Shown here: positions 26,465 through 35,426 of the stretch, piece by piece
How positions within the stretch are numbered: the first letter of the stretch is position 1
How the letters are laid out: each line of letters starts with the position of its first letter
DNA from: Candidatus Melainabacteria bacterium
GTDB lineage: Bacteria > Cyanobacteriota > Vampirovibrionia > Obscuribacterales > Obscuribacteraceae
Direction of reading: 5' to 3'
Assembly: GCA_003242885.1 (NCBI GenBank)
Contig: QKMZ01000004.1
Location: 1 to 64,000, forward strand
Length of the DNA stretch: 64,000 bases
Notes under the pieces: model-generated
What the model saw: the letters and a program-made list of their open reading frames with translations, nothing else
Database searches by the model: none
What the model was told of the DNA's origin: nothing
Translations under genes and position numbers: made by a program

Positions 26465-27447
26465 CGATCGCTCCTTCTAGTGGCGCTAAACAAAATTTCT
26501 TTTTGCAAGATTCTAAAACATTATCATAATGATGTCGTATAAAAAATCAACCGTCTATCCTTTTTATTTTCGCGATGGCACCGGCGGTACCACTTCAAAT
26601 ATAAGCAGGGCTGAAACCGATGACTATACGACAGTTTGCAAAGTTCCCAAGCTTTTCATACTGACATCTATCTTTTTCTGATCAACCACCATATGTAGTG
26701 CGAATGTGCCACCGTGTCAAAACATTATCAGCACCAATTGCGATGGCACGTAACTCAAAGTCGACATTTTTCAAAGCATGCTCAAATCAATTCACTGCGA
26801 TCTTTTTTGATCACAACAAAACAAACTTGGGCTTCACCCAGTCTGTGAATGGGTTTTGAACCCGCAGGAAAACGCCCTTGTCATGAATTACAAGGCTCAC
26901 ACGACCACTTGTCATCAAAAAAACCAACCTCACCCTTTGTTCCAAGTGACTTGGTTGGAAATCCAGAATAACAGGCCAGAGAATCTCATTACAACCCCAA
27001 GGCGGTCCGTCTCAAAGCCGCGCTAATTCTCAACTTGCTGACCATAGTTGCGCTACCTCTTCACCAAGCAAGCAAAAATCCAGCCAGCTGGAGTTTTTGG
27101 AGCCTGCACCTAGGGCAATCTTGAACAGCCAATCTAAGCTTCAATCATGAATTCTTGAAAATAGCTGCTTATTAGCTCTAACCTCGGAGTGCTTTCTAAC
27201 TACCCCTCCTGATCTCAAACCATCGACTTCCCAGCCTAGATTCTTCTTCCCAAGCAATTACCTTCGAGCCGCGAAAGCGACCCGGTGATGCTCGTCGGAC
27301 GGAAGAGGCGCTTTGACGGGACCGCGGATTTGAGAGCACGAGCAGCATTCTTACGGTAGCTAGACAGACAACCAATCGGCCGCAGTTTTGAAAACGGCTG
27401 ACAGAAACGCATATCCATGCGTTTCCATTAACTGAAGGAGTAGCGTT
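26465..27447. other. Long intergenic region without a recognisable gene
   Basis: About 980 bases. The left part (26500-26570) is AT-rich, as expected for the promoter of the gene at 25745. The rest is of average composition, with frequent stops in all frames apart from short frames at 27196-27465 on the minus strand that have no ribosome site or protein-like pattern. The part from about 27230 becomes more GC-rich and leads into the small gene at 27448. A decayed gene or an unrecognised RNA remains possible. Confidence 0.35.
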
Positions 27448-27759
27448 ATGAATCGCTTCTGGCAATCGTTTTTCTACGGTCTTATCGTCACAATCTCCAT
27501 CATGGGTCCGGCATTTGGTCTTGGGGTCCTCTGGACAATCGGCACCGGCGGTGACGCGGCTGCTTATGCAGTTGACTGCATCAAGCTTTCGTTCGTGTGC
27601 ATGATCTTCAGCACTTGGGGGCTCTATGAGCTCGCTGGAGCCCTTGAACGTGCCAACCGCCCGCGCAATCGCGATGGTGAAAACGGTGACGGTACCAACC
27701 GTGACGACAGAAATTCAGGTCAGCCAGGCGACAACACCGACGACAAGAACCGCAAGTAA
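27448..27759 (+). CDS. Small two-helix membrane protein with hydrophilic Asn/Asp-rich tail
   Basis: 103 residues. Two transmembrane helices (about residues 8-32, FFYGLIVTISIMGPAFGLGV, and 42-63, CIKLSFVCMIFSTWGLYELA). A strongly hydrophilic tail follows (RPRNRDGENGDGTNRDDRNS). A strong AAGGAG lies 7 bases before the ATG. Its GC-rich codon choice and ribosome site match the genes of islands A-C rather than its neighbours, so it may be a one-gene relic of the same kind. No family recognised. Confidence 0.6.
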   Translation: MNRFWQSFFYGLIVTISIMGPAFGLGVLWTIGTGGDAAAYAVDCIKLSFVCMIFSTWGLYELAGALERANRPRNRDGENGDGTNRDDRNSGQPGDNTDDKNRK

Positions 27760-28367
27760 TTCGGCTCTGGTCTGACATGTTGTCGTTTGCACTCTGACTT
27801 CTCGCCCTAGCCAAGCTGCGAATGAATCATCAAGCAATTGGTGATTCTTCGCTGCTTGTTCTTGGAGTCTGCACCAGGCGTTATAAAAACCAAGCGCAGA
27901 CACGAGAGAAGGTCGGACAAAACTCCACTCTATCTCGTGCCTGCGATTGGGCTTGAGTTTGCAATGTCCGAACCTCAAGCCGTTTGCGAAGCTCGGTGCC
28001 CAGTTTCCGCACCGCAAACGCGCTATCTCCAAGACCCAGCCCCACCGAGCCTTTCAGCCATTTAAATTTCGGCGCCATGTTTACTACGTCTTTTAGTATC
28101 ACCATTGAAAGTCCGTATGACTTCAGCAAACCATGATGATATCTCATTCCGCTGCGGTTTAATTTAGGATCGATGTCACGCGTCGACCGGAGAGATGCAA
28201 TGGGCGACGCATGGCGTCGATCCTACGTCACTGAACTTATACGAGCCCCCGAGATGACGCAGTTCAAATTCCCCTAATACACGCAAAAGTTCGAGATCTT
28301 TTCCTCAGAATCATGCAAAGGAATGTAGACTTGAGGTTACGTCAAGCGTCCTGCACCGAAAAACGAA
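27760..28367. other. Intergenic region holding a palindromic repeat
   Basis: About 600 bases. Overlapping minus-strand frames (27715-28032 and 27881-28147) read fragments that look faintly protein-like but no single frame continues, so a decayed gene is possible. The palindrome at 28165-28225 is listed separately. The promoter of the gene at 28368 lies at the right end. Confidence 0.35.
28165..28225. repeat. Palindromic element with GCATGGCGTCGA core
   Basis: Perfect 9-base arms TAGGATCGA (28165-28173) and TCGATCCTA (28217-28225). Inside lies GCATGGCGTCGA. The motif GCATGGCGTCG recurs at 30756-30769 and, inverted, at about 61428-61440, each time between genes, which points to a small dispersed palindromic family. 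Confidence 0.55.
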
Positions 28368-28721
28368 ATGACCAAATTCGATCAACCCGAGCTTCACCCC
28401 CGCGGCTTTCCGCTGTGGGTTGAAATCTTGCTAGTCTCGGCTCTTATTCTTACGCCACTGCTGATGGTATCACTGTGGCAATACTGGCAGGACCATCAAG
28501 CGACACATTCGAGTGAAGCGACTCCTGCAAACGTAACGAAAACTGGGACCAACACTGAGTTGAACACCGAACTCAAGACAGAGACGCCGGTCTCACCCGA
28601 TACAAAAGAATCTAACAAAGCAGAACCAGCAAAAGATGATGGCGCACTAGAAGAGTCTTCTGCTCCTGATGCTGATTCCAAAACTCAGGCAGAAACACAG
28701 ACCAAGACTGACTCTAAGTAA
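28368..28721 (+). CDS. Single-pass membrane protein with low-complexity tail
   Basis: 117 residues. One transmembrane helix at about residues 15-39 (VEILLVSALILTPLLMVSLW). The remaining 75 residues are disordered and rich in Thr, Glu, Lys and Ala (TELNTELKTETPVSPDTKES). No ribosome site is evident ahead of the ATG. It ends 7 bases before the 3' end of the convergent gene at 28729. No function can be inferred beyond membrane anchoring. Confidence 0.55.
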   Translation: MTKFDQPELHPRGFPLWVEILLVSALILTPLLMVSLWQYWQDHQATHSSEATPANVTKTGTNTELNTELKTETPVSPDTKESNKAEPAKDDGALEESSAPDADSKTQAETQTKTDSK

Positions 28722-28728
28722 ACGAACA

Positions 28729-29343
28729 CTAATTCGCGTTCTGTTCTTTCCTGATGTCCTTCAACTGTTGTTTGCCGTTCAAAATTGCTTTCTTTTGATT
28801 GGCAAGTTCAGGGATCATTTTGTGCTCATAATCGAGCTGCTGTTGCTCGATCTTTTGCTCGATTGCCTGGCGCTCCTGACGCAGCTCACGACGATTCTCA
28901 ATCTTCATTTCTTTGAGCAATGACTGCGAGTTTTGCGCTCCGTCCTTACCTGGTGTCCAAGCCGGACCGACGGCAGCTGAGCCATCCGCCTTGTGCTCTC
29001 CGGCGCCAATAGTCGAGTGAATCATATTGCTGTTTTGATTGAACAAATTTTCTAAGAGCGCGAGATCTTCTTTTTTCAAAGATCCGTCTGCTTGGCGTTT
29101 TGCAGCAACCTGCCCTTGCAAGCTTTGTACGGACGCCTTGAGCTTGTTTGCCTGATCAGCGTTAATCGCTCCAATTTTCACCCCGCGCTCGATGCGCTGA
29201 AGCTGCCTGTGGATGCGAGCATTGAGATCATCAGCCCCACCACCGCCGGAATTCCCGGGTGCTCCTTGAGCAAAAGCCGCGCCAGTGATTAACAAACAGG
29301 CTGTCAGACCAAACAAACCGCCCGCCAATGCACGTTTAACCAT
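28729..29343 (-). CDS. Secreted coiled-coil protein of unknown function
   Basis: 204 residues with a Sec signal peptide (VKRALAGGLFGLTACLLITG, cleavage near AFA-QG at 25). A Gly-rich linker (NSGGGGADD) follows, then helices with heptad-like repeats (LNARIHRQLQRIERGVKIGA and LRQERQAIEQKIEQQQLDYE). GGGGAG stands 7 bases ahead of the start. The composition (many Gln, Lys, Glu) recalls periplasmic chaperone or spacer proteins, but no family is recognised. Confidence 0.6.
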   Translation of the reverse strand: MVKRALAGGLFGLTACLLITGAAFAQGAPGNSGGGGADDLNARIHRQLQRIERGVKIGAINADQANKLKASVQSLQGQVAAKRQADGSLKKEDLALLENLFNQNSNMIHSTIGAGEHKADGSAAVGPAWTPGKDGAQNSQSLLKEMKIENRRELRQERQAIEQKIEQQQLDYEHKMIPELANQKKAILNGKQQLKDIRKEQNAN

Positions 29344-29518
29344 AACTAGTCTCCCCCCAGCCGCAAAGCGAATAGCCCCTGTATTCCTATACCACCGGGT
29401 GCTCCTATTGATTCACATTATCAAGAACCAAGTATCCTTTGCCAACGCGCGGTGTATGATCGGCGGGTTTGTCCCTGAAGAACGCGCCAACGCGTTCGAT
29501 AGAAGGTTGTACACGCCA

Positions 29519-30712
29519 ATGTCAAGCAAAGTCGAGCAAGCGCCAGTCCTCTCGCAGGTCGAAAAATTCAAATCTGAAATTGTCGAACTGCGTCGCCACA
29601 TCCACAAACATCCAGAGTTGAGCTTCGACGAAGCAAATACGGGCAAACTTGTCGCCGATAGAATGCGCAAACTAGGCTACGATGTGCGACCCGGAGTGGG
29701 CGGTACAGGCGTAGTCGCCGAAATCGGCGATGCGAGCTCCGGAAGGACTGTCGCGCTCAGAGCAGACATGGACGCTCTTCCCATCACAGAAGAGAACCCC
29801 AACGAGTATTGTTCATCGAACACCGGCGTTATGCATGCTTGTGGTCACGACGCTCACACAGCCTGCGCACTCGGCGCAGCAATGCTTTTAGCTCAAGACC
29901 CTCCCAAAAACGGGCGGGTCCGCTTCCTCTTCCAACCAGCCGAGGAGATGGTCAACGACGACGGCAAATCAGGAGCCACATTGATGATCGAACAGGGCTG
30001 CATGCACGATGTCGATGCTGTTTTCGCGTTGCACTGCGATCCCAAGACATCCGTCGGCAAAATCAAAGTCAAAGACGGAGCTATGCTCGCCGCCTGCGAC
30101 ACTTTCGAAATCAGCATCCGAGGCATTCCCACTCACGGCGCTTATCCCCAATACGGCATCGACGCTGTTATCCTCGCAGCCCAGGCAGTACAAGCGATTC
30201 AGACAGTCATATCGCGCAGAAAATCTGCGCTCGAGCCAGCCGTCCTCACATTTGGCGGCATCAAGAGCACTACATATCGACCTAACATTGTCGCCGAAGA
30301 AGTTCAACTAATCGGCACTTCACGATATTTCGAGAACGAAATCGGCGAATTGATTTTTGAAGAACTCAAAAAAGCATTATCAGTAGTTGAAGCGATGGGC
30401 GGCTCGTTCGAGATCAAGCGCACAAAGGATAATCCGGCTGTCACCAACGATCCGCAGATAAACAACGTTGTTCGCTCGGTCGCATCACGCATTCTGGGCA
30501 AGGAAAACGTCATCGAATCCAACTACGAAATGGGAGCAGAAGACTTCAGTTTCATGTCGCAAGTAGTGCCAGGCGCCTTCTTCTTCCTCGGAACCAAAAT
30601 TGAAGAATCGCCGCGGGCAATTCACACCCCACAATTCGACATCGACGAAAACGCGCTGCCACTTGGTTCAGCGCTGTTGGCAGAATGCGCACGCCAGTAC
30701 CTCGGTGGTTAA
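29519..30712 (+). CDS. M20-family amidohydrolase (N-acyl amino acid/hippurate hydrolase type)
   Basis: 397 residues from MSSKVEQAP. It removes an acyl or similar group from an amino-acid conjugate with a di-metal centre. Visible motifs are LRRHIHKHPELSFDE (about 22-36), LRADMDALPITEENP (about 80-94), MHACGHDAHTACALG (about 105-119) with metal-binding His/Asp, FQPAEE (about 142-147) with the catalytic Glu, GIPTHGAYPQYGIDAV (dimerisation lid) and GAEDFSF near the C-terminus. The first few residues are uncertain: the frame is open upstream and no ribosome site is ideal. The exact substrate cannot be read from sequence. Confidence 0.88.
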   Translation: MSSKVEQAPVLSQVEKFKSEIVELRRHIHKHPELSFDEANTGKLVADRMRKLGYDVRPGVGGTGVVAEIGDASSGRTVALRADMDALPITEENPNEYCSSNTGVMHACGHDAHTACALGAAMLLAQDPPKNGRVRFLFQPAEEMVNDDGKSGATLMIEQGCMHDVDAVFALHCDPKTSVGKIKVKDGAMLAACDTFEISIRGIPTHGAYPQYGIDAVILAAQAVQAIQTVISRRKSALEPAVLTFGGIKSTTYRPNIVAEEVQLIGTSRYFENEIGELIFEELKKALSVVEAMGGSFEIKRTKDNPAVTNDPQINNVVRSVASRILGKENVIESNYEMGAEDFSFMSQVVPGAFFFLGTKIEESPRAIHTPQFDIDENALPLGSALLAECARQYLGG

Positions 30713-30752
30713 ACGGTTCGAAAGTCAATTCTTTTCCACGCAAATAACGGTC

Positions 30753-30822
30753 AACGCATGGCGTCGACTCTGCTGAAGCTTCGCATCAACCGTCATAAAA
30801 GAGCGATGCATGGACATCGGTC
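30753..30822. repeat. REP-like sequence between convergent genes
   Basis: Contains CGCATGGCGTCGACTC and, about 45 bases on, GCGATGCATGGACATCGGTCC, a partial inverted counterpart. It shares GCATGGCGTCGA with the palindrome at 28165-28225. It lies between the amidohydrolase stop (30712) and the 3' end of the antiporter gene (30823). Confidence 0.45.
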
Positions 30823-32883
30823 CTACGCTTCTTCCAACAGCAAACGTGACGGACTGATCTCGTCACTTGTGTATTCGGATGTTGGGCAGAATCGTGTTAT
30901 TTGGTACGTGTCCTCGAAGTCCACTAGCTGATCCTGTGTTCCAACAACATACAGCTCATCCCCCTCCGCCAATGAAAAAGTCGGATCAGGATGCACGACG
31001 AGATTATTGCCACGACGCGCAGCGGAGATTGTTACGCCCGTCAAGCGGCGGATATCCAGCTGTTGCAAACTCTGCCCAACGATGGGAGATTTGGAAACGA
31101 CAAACCAAGTTCCAATAAACTCATCGTGCGCAAATCCGATGAGTTGCGCCAATGAGGCCTCGGCAACATCTGGCTGAAACAACCGATATCGCTGGGTTCT
31201 AACATCTTGCAATGCTCGCTGGATGATTGGATCACCCATGTTCAAACTCATAAGAGTCAAACGGGAAATCTCGATACTCGCTTCGAACTCTGGCTGCACA
31301 ACAGCATTTGCGCCAGCCGCCCGCAAGACATTTATATCCTCGGAGCGGTGTGCGCGCACAATGATTTTCACATCCGGATTCATTTCTCTAGCCATGTTAC
31401 TGATAGTGAGTGCCGCAAGAGGATCAGGAACAGTGATGATGAGAACACGCGCCCTCTGCAGCCCTGCGCGTTGCAGCACAAGGTGGCTGACAGAGTCTCC
31501 GAAGACATGGGGGATATCTTCTGCGTCGAGTTCTTCCAATATGCTGGCATTTAATTCAATGACAGCATAAGGAATATTTACTCCATTAAGAACCAAGCCC
31601 AAATTGCGACCAGTTCTGCCAAATCCACAAATAATCACATGTCCGGACAAATTCAATCCATGCACTTCAACACCATCGCCAGTGACACCAGCTTCTTCCC
31701 GAGCCTTAACAGATGCGAAGCGCCCAAGCAATTTCGGAACAGCATTCATAAGAATCGGAGAGAGAACCAAAGTCACAACAGCAGCAGCGAAAAACAGGTT
31801 GTAGAGGGACTCTTCCAATAGTTTTGCTTGATAGCCAAGCATCGCGAGCACGAAAGAGAATTCTCCGATCTGAGCAATTCCCACACCGAAAAGAAGTGCG
31901 CTCCACCAATTACTGGTAGATAAAAACGCACTCGCAGTGCCGATTATGACCTTCATAAGCAAAAGCAATCCTACGAATGCAAACACTTCTACAACATGAG
32001 AGGCGAGAAAAGCTGGATTCAACAACATGCCGATCGATACAAAAAACACTACGGCGAACAGGTCTCGAAGAGGCATTACATCAACAAGTGCCTGAGATCC
32101 ATACGGAGATTCACTGACCATAATCCCGGCAAGGAACGCACCAAGAGCGAGGGACAAACCAGCACGATCACTAGCGACTGCAACACCGAGACACAATCCC
32201 AAAATGGTAAGGAGAAACAGTTCGCGATGCTGTGATTTGACAATCGGCTTCAGCAGCGCCGGCACAATAGTATAAGCACCGATCAGAACGCCACCGATTA
32301 ATAGAACGGCTTTTGTCAAAGCAATCAGAACAACGCTGGTGATATTTTCCGCGCCGGTGCCCTGGAATGCAGGCAACAAAGCGATGACCGGGACAAGGCT
32401 CAAATCTTGAACAATCAGAACAGGCAACAACATTCGCCCGTGAATCGCATCAATCTCTCCGCGGTCCATCAAGGTTTTCGTCACAACGACCGTACTGGAA
32501 AGCGCGCAGATCCAACCAAATAAAATACCGGCTGCAGGTGTTGTAACAAACCCGAAAAGCCTTGCGACTGACCAGGCTGCAACAACAGTGAAGCCAATTT
32601 GCAAGACTGCTGTACCGACAACTTTAATTGAACATCTGAGAATTTGGCGCAGCGATACTTCTACACCAAGCGCGAAAAGTAGCAATGCCACGCCCATCTC
32701 GGCAAGGACATGAACATCGCCAGGTTCAGAAATCCACTTCAATCCATGCGGACCAATCAAAATACCGACACCTGTGTAACCGGCGATCAGAGGGATCTTT
32801 AGACGCGCGCAGATATAGCCTGCAACCGCCGCAGCGATCCAGATCAGAGCCAAATCACCAATTAAAGCAAGTTCTGTCATCAA
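30823..32883 (-). CDS. CPA2-family cation:proton antiporter with TrkA-N and TrkA-C domains (KefB-like)
   Basis: 686 residues. About 12-13 transmembrane helices (residues 1-385) form the Na+/H+ exchanger domain, including GYTGVGILIGPHG, FALGVEVSL and LGAFLAGIMVSESPYGSQAL. A TrkA_N Rossmann domain starts with VIICGFGRTGRNLGLVLNG (near 420), with the adenosine-binding Glu in YAVIELNA, and ends with LRAAGANAVVQPEFEASIEI. A TrkA_C domain occupies about 585-660. Proteins of this plan exchange K+ or Na+ for H+, gated by NAD(H) or glutathione adducts. The ribosome site AGGAG is 8 bases ahead of the start. Which ion it moves cannot be decided. Confidence 0.9.
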   Translation of the reverse strand: MMTELALIGDLALIWIAAAVAGYICARLKIPLIAGYTGVGILIGPHGLKWISEPGDVHVLAEMGVALLLFALGVEVSLRQILRCSIKVVGTAVLQIGFTVVAAWSVARLFGFVTTPAAGILFGWICALSSTVVVTKTLMDRGEIDAIHGRMLLPVLIVQDLSLVPVIALLPAFQGTGAENITSVVLIALTKAVLLIGGVLIGAYTIVPALLKPIVKSQHRELFLLTILGLCLGVAVASDRAGLSLALGAFLAGIMVSESPYGSQALVDVMPLRDLFAVVFFVSIGMLLNPAFLASHVVEVFAFVGLLLLMKVIIGTASAFLSTSNWWSALLFGVGIAQIGEFSFVLAMLGYQAKLLEESLYNLFFAAAVVTLVLSPILMNAVPKLLGRFASVKAREEAGVTGDGVEVHGLNLSGHVIICGFGRTGRNLGLVLNGVNIPYAVIELNASILEELDAEDIPHVFGDSVSHLVLQRAGLQRARVLIITVPDPLAALTISNMAREMNPDVKIIVRAHRSEDINVLRAAGANAVVQPEFEASIEISRLTLMSLNMGDPIIQRALQDVRTQRYRLFQPDVAEASLAQLIGFAHDEFIGTWFVVSKSPIVGQSLQQLDIRRLTGVTISAARRGNNLVVHPDPTFSLAEGDELYVVGTQDQLVDFEDTYQITRFCPTSEYTSDEISPSRLLLEEA

Positions 32884-33003
32884 AAACTCCTAAGTACACC
32901 TCAACTCCGGTTCCGTTTGTCACCATGAGTCATTTCTTCCGGTTGTCCTTCTCTGCTAAAGCGAAGATGCCACCAGCTTTGGTTTCAGTTCCAGTAAACT
33001 TGC

Positions 33004-33348
33004 CTAAATCAACAAAGCTTGATTTATCAGCCAGAGTGGCTGTTTGCTCTCAACTATGTCTGCCTTCGAGAAAAGGTGTCTCCGTTCAAATCGATGAGCG
33101 ATATCATCAACCGGCGTTAAGCAAAATCGAGCACACTCCGGAGAATCGATTCGAGCAAGCTTGATGGTTTTGCTTTCCAGCAAAACTTCAGGTGCACCGG
33201 ACATACAGACATGCAAGATTTCGCTACATGCCTTGATCAAGCTCTCACTGTCGTCAGGAATTAGCGACGTTGTGCGCACGAAAACAAAGCACAAAACAGC
33301 CAGAAGGCAAGCTGTGCTTTTCAGGACTCGTGTGGAGATTTGCCACAT
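33004..33348 (-). CDS. Small secreted or membrane-anchored protein, doubtful
   Basis: 114 residues starting MWQISTRVLKSTACLLAVLC. It has a possible signal peptide or anchor over residues 8-27, then a mixed region with several Cys (ARIDSPECARFCLTPVDDIA). GGGTGA about 8 bases ahead could serve as ribosome site. No family is recognised. It could be an accidental frame in an otherwise empty stretch between the antiporter and island B. Confidence 0.35.
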   Translation of the reverse strand: MWQISTRVLKSTACLLAVLCFVFVRTTSLIPDDSESLIKACSEILHVCMSGAPEVLLESKTIKLARIDSPECARFCLTPVDDIAHRFERRHLFSKADIVESKQPLWLINQALLI

Positions 33349-33967
33349 GAATCGTCACCCATCGATCGTTGCTCTCATTTCCATTCTACACAACTGCGCT
33401 ATATGCACCCTTCAGAACCCTTTCGGCAGACCAAGCCAATTACTCAAATTTGCCGATGGCTCACTTGAATTTTGTCGCACAACCTTAGCTTAGTTCTATG
33501 AGCTATCGCAGCTAGGTGAACCCATAAAGTTTAGATTTTGAAGTTTCGCGCGGGCTTGCGTAAATTATTAGGCAATAAGCATTGCTTGAAAGAGCCAAAA
33601 ACTCAGTAGGGTCATAGCTGTATCTCTTTTCTTTCAACTTTTAAGGACTTTAGTTAGAAAAACACCGACAACGTAGTCCCAACCACCGTATCGGCAATTC
33701 TCTTGGAAATTCCTCCGAGGGCTGACTAATGACTTGTAAGCGGAAGCAGTGCTGGTTTTCCTAGCGGAACCTGCGCTCACACTCTGCTGCAGTGACCTCC
33801 TGTAGGGGCGATGCCCTGCATCGACCGGCGACACCATTGCGCCGCACCTACAGAGCATCTTTGGTTGAAAGCCTGTCCGGTCCGTTGTTCCGCTCGCGCG
33901 TCATTACGCGAGTCACAGCGGACCAACTGTTCTTCGTTGAAAAACTCTGACGAAAGGAGTCCGAAAA
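33349..33967. other. Intergenic region upstream of GC-rich island B
   Basis: About 620 bases with no supported gene. Short frames on both strands lack ribosome sites. A palindromic element occupies 33800-33853, and composition turns GC-rich near 33800. The promoter of the island B genes should lie between 33850 and 33955; I could not fix its -35 and -10 boxes. Confidence 0.4.
33800..33853. repeat. Palindromic REP-like element
   Basis: Arms CTGTAGG (33800-33806) and CCTACAG (33847-33853) flank an inner inverted part (ggcgatgcc, gcatcgaccggcg). The left part, GTAGGGGCG, is shared with the shorter palindrome at 54328-54350. It marks the left border of island B. Confidence 0.5.
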
Positions 33968-35278
33968 ATGTCAAAACCTGTCAGAAAGTTCTACGGCGAG
34001 CCCGCCCCGGCTGGTGAAATCATCCAGCTCGTGGACGGCAAAGCCGTGAAACCGACCCGCCCCATCATTCCGTTCATCGACGGCGATGGCATCGGCTCGG
34101 AAATCTCGGAAGCGACTCGTCGCATCATCAACGCCGCCGTGGCGAAGTGCTATGGCGACAAGCGGAGCATCACCTGGTTGCCGGCTTTCGCTGGTGACGC
34201 AGCAGTGGCGAAGTTCGGCAGTCCCCTGCCGGCCGAAACCCTGGAGATGCTCGACTACTACGGCATCGGCATGAAGGGTCCGCTCGGCACACCCACCGGC
34301 GGCGGCATCCGCAGCCTCAACGTGACGATGCGCCAGCACTTCGACTGGTACAGCTGCGTCCGTCCCGTGCGCTACTTCAAGGGCATCGTGTCCGTGGTGA
34401 AGCGCCCGCAGGACCTGGACGTGGTCATCTTCCGCGAGAACACGGAAGACGTGTATGCGGGCATCGAGTTCGAGGCCGGCTCCGAAGGCGCGCGCGAGAT
34501 CATCGCCGTCGCTCGCAAGCACGGTCACGAAATCCGCGAAGACTCCGGCATCGGCATCAAGCCGATTTCGAAGTATGCTTCGCGCCGCATTGTGCGCGCA
34601 GCCATCGAGTTCGCCATCGACCACGGCCGCAAGGTCGTGACGATCGTGCACAAGGGCAACATCCAGAAACACACCGAAGGCGCGTTCCTGAAGTGGGGTC
34701 TGGAGCTGGCGGCTGAGGAGTTCGGCGACATCATGGTGTCGGAGGACGACCTCTGGAAGGTGCATGGCGGCAAGCTGCCGGAAGGCAAAATCCTGCTCAA
34801 CCACCGCATCGCCGACGCCACGTTCTACGAGCTGCTCTGCAAGCCGACGCAGTTTTCGGTCATCGCGACCACGAACCTCAACGGCGACTACATCTCGGAC
34901 GACGCTGCCGGTCAGGTGGGCGGTCTGGGCATCGCTCCGGGCGCCAACATCGGTGCCAAGAGCGCTATGTTCGAAGCCACCCACGGTACCGCTCCGGACA
35001 TCGCCGGCAAGGGTATCTCGAACCCCTGCTCGCTCACGCTCTCCGGCGTCATGATGCTGGAGTACATCGACTGGGACGAGGCCGCCGTGTGCGTCACTCG
35101 TGCCATCGAGAAGACTCTGCGTTCGAAGACTGCCACCGGCGATCTGGCGCGGTTCATGAAGAACGGCAACCAGGTCGGCACGGTGAAGTTCACGGACGCG
35201 GTCATCGCCAACATGGTGAAGCCGACCCGACGCACGGTGGAAGCCGCGCTGAAGGGCAAGAAGGCGATTCGCAAGTAA
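33968..35278 (+). CDS. icd: Isocitrate dehydrogenase, Escherichia coli-type, probably NAD-dependent
   Basis: 436 residues, full length. Oxidatively decarboxylates isocitrate to 2-oxoglutarate in the TCA cycle. Substrate-binding IRSLNVTMRQ (S-x-N-x-x-R), FRENTEDVYAGIE and VHKGNIQKHTEGAF are all present. In the coenzyme loop the sequence is HGTAPDIAGKG. The two positions that in E. coli are Lys344-Tyr345 (NADP-binding) are Asp-Ile, the pair seen in NAD-specific enzymes. The start is fixed by AAGGAG 8 bases ahead. It is the first gene of GC-rich island B. One hand-counted 60-base line inside it (34381-34440) is 39/60 G+C, against 28/60 in a line of the M20 gene (30361-30420). Confidence 0.92.
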   Translation: MSKPVRKFYGEPAPAGEIIQLVDGKAVKPTRPIIPFIDGDGIGSEISEATRRIINAAVAKCYGDKRSITWLPAFAGDAAVAKFGSPLPAETLEMLDYYGIGMKGPLGTPTGGGIRSLNVTMRQHFDWYSCVRPVRYFKGIVSVVKRPQDLDVVIFRENTEDVYAGIEFEAGSEGAREIIAVARKHGHEIREDSGIGIKPISKYASRRIVRAAIEFAIDHGRKVVTIVHKGNIQKHTEGAFLKWGLELAAEEFGDIMVSEDDLWKVHGGKLPEGKILLNHRIADATFYELLCKPTQFSVIATTNLNGDYISDDAAGQVGGLGIAPGANIGAKSAMFEATHGTAPDIAGKGISNPCSLTLSGVMMLEYIDWDEAAVCVTRAIEKTLRSKTATGDLARFMKNGNQVGTVKFTDAVIANMVKPTRRTVEAALKGKKAIRK

Positions 35279-35291
35279 AGCGAGCCTGCGA

Positions 35292-35327
35292 CCGGGTGGT
35301 CGTCAGGTCCGCCAGGACGACCACCGG
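35292..35327 (+). terminator. Hairpin after icd
   Basis: Arms CCGGGTGGTCGTC (35292-35304) and GACGACCACCGG (35316-35327) pair almost perfectly around an 11-base loop directly after the icd stop. No T tract follows, so it may stabilise the mRNA 3' end or slow transcription rather than terminate it. The next gene starts 100 bases downstream. Confidence 0.55.
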
Positions 35328-35426
35328 ATGCGACCCGATGGATGCAAGTTCAGCGATGAATTTGCTCCATCGGTGTCGTGTCTAATTCGGCACGAAAATG
35401 CCGTATTCCTTTGCAGGAGAAAAACT

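Noticed and set aside
27715..28147. Possible decayed gene on the minus strand in two frames
   Set aside because: The pieces look faintly protein-like but cannot be joined with confidence and match no family.
33971..34984. 337-codon minus-strand frame opposite icd
   Set aside because: icd is certain on the plus strand; the frame is a by-product of GC-rich codon use.
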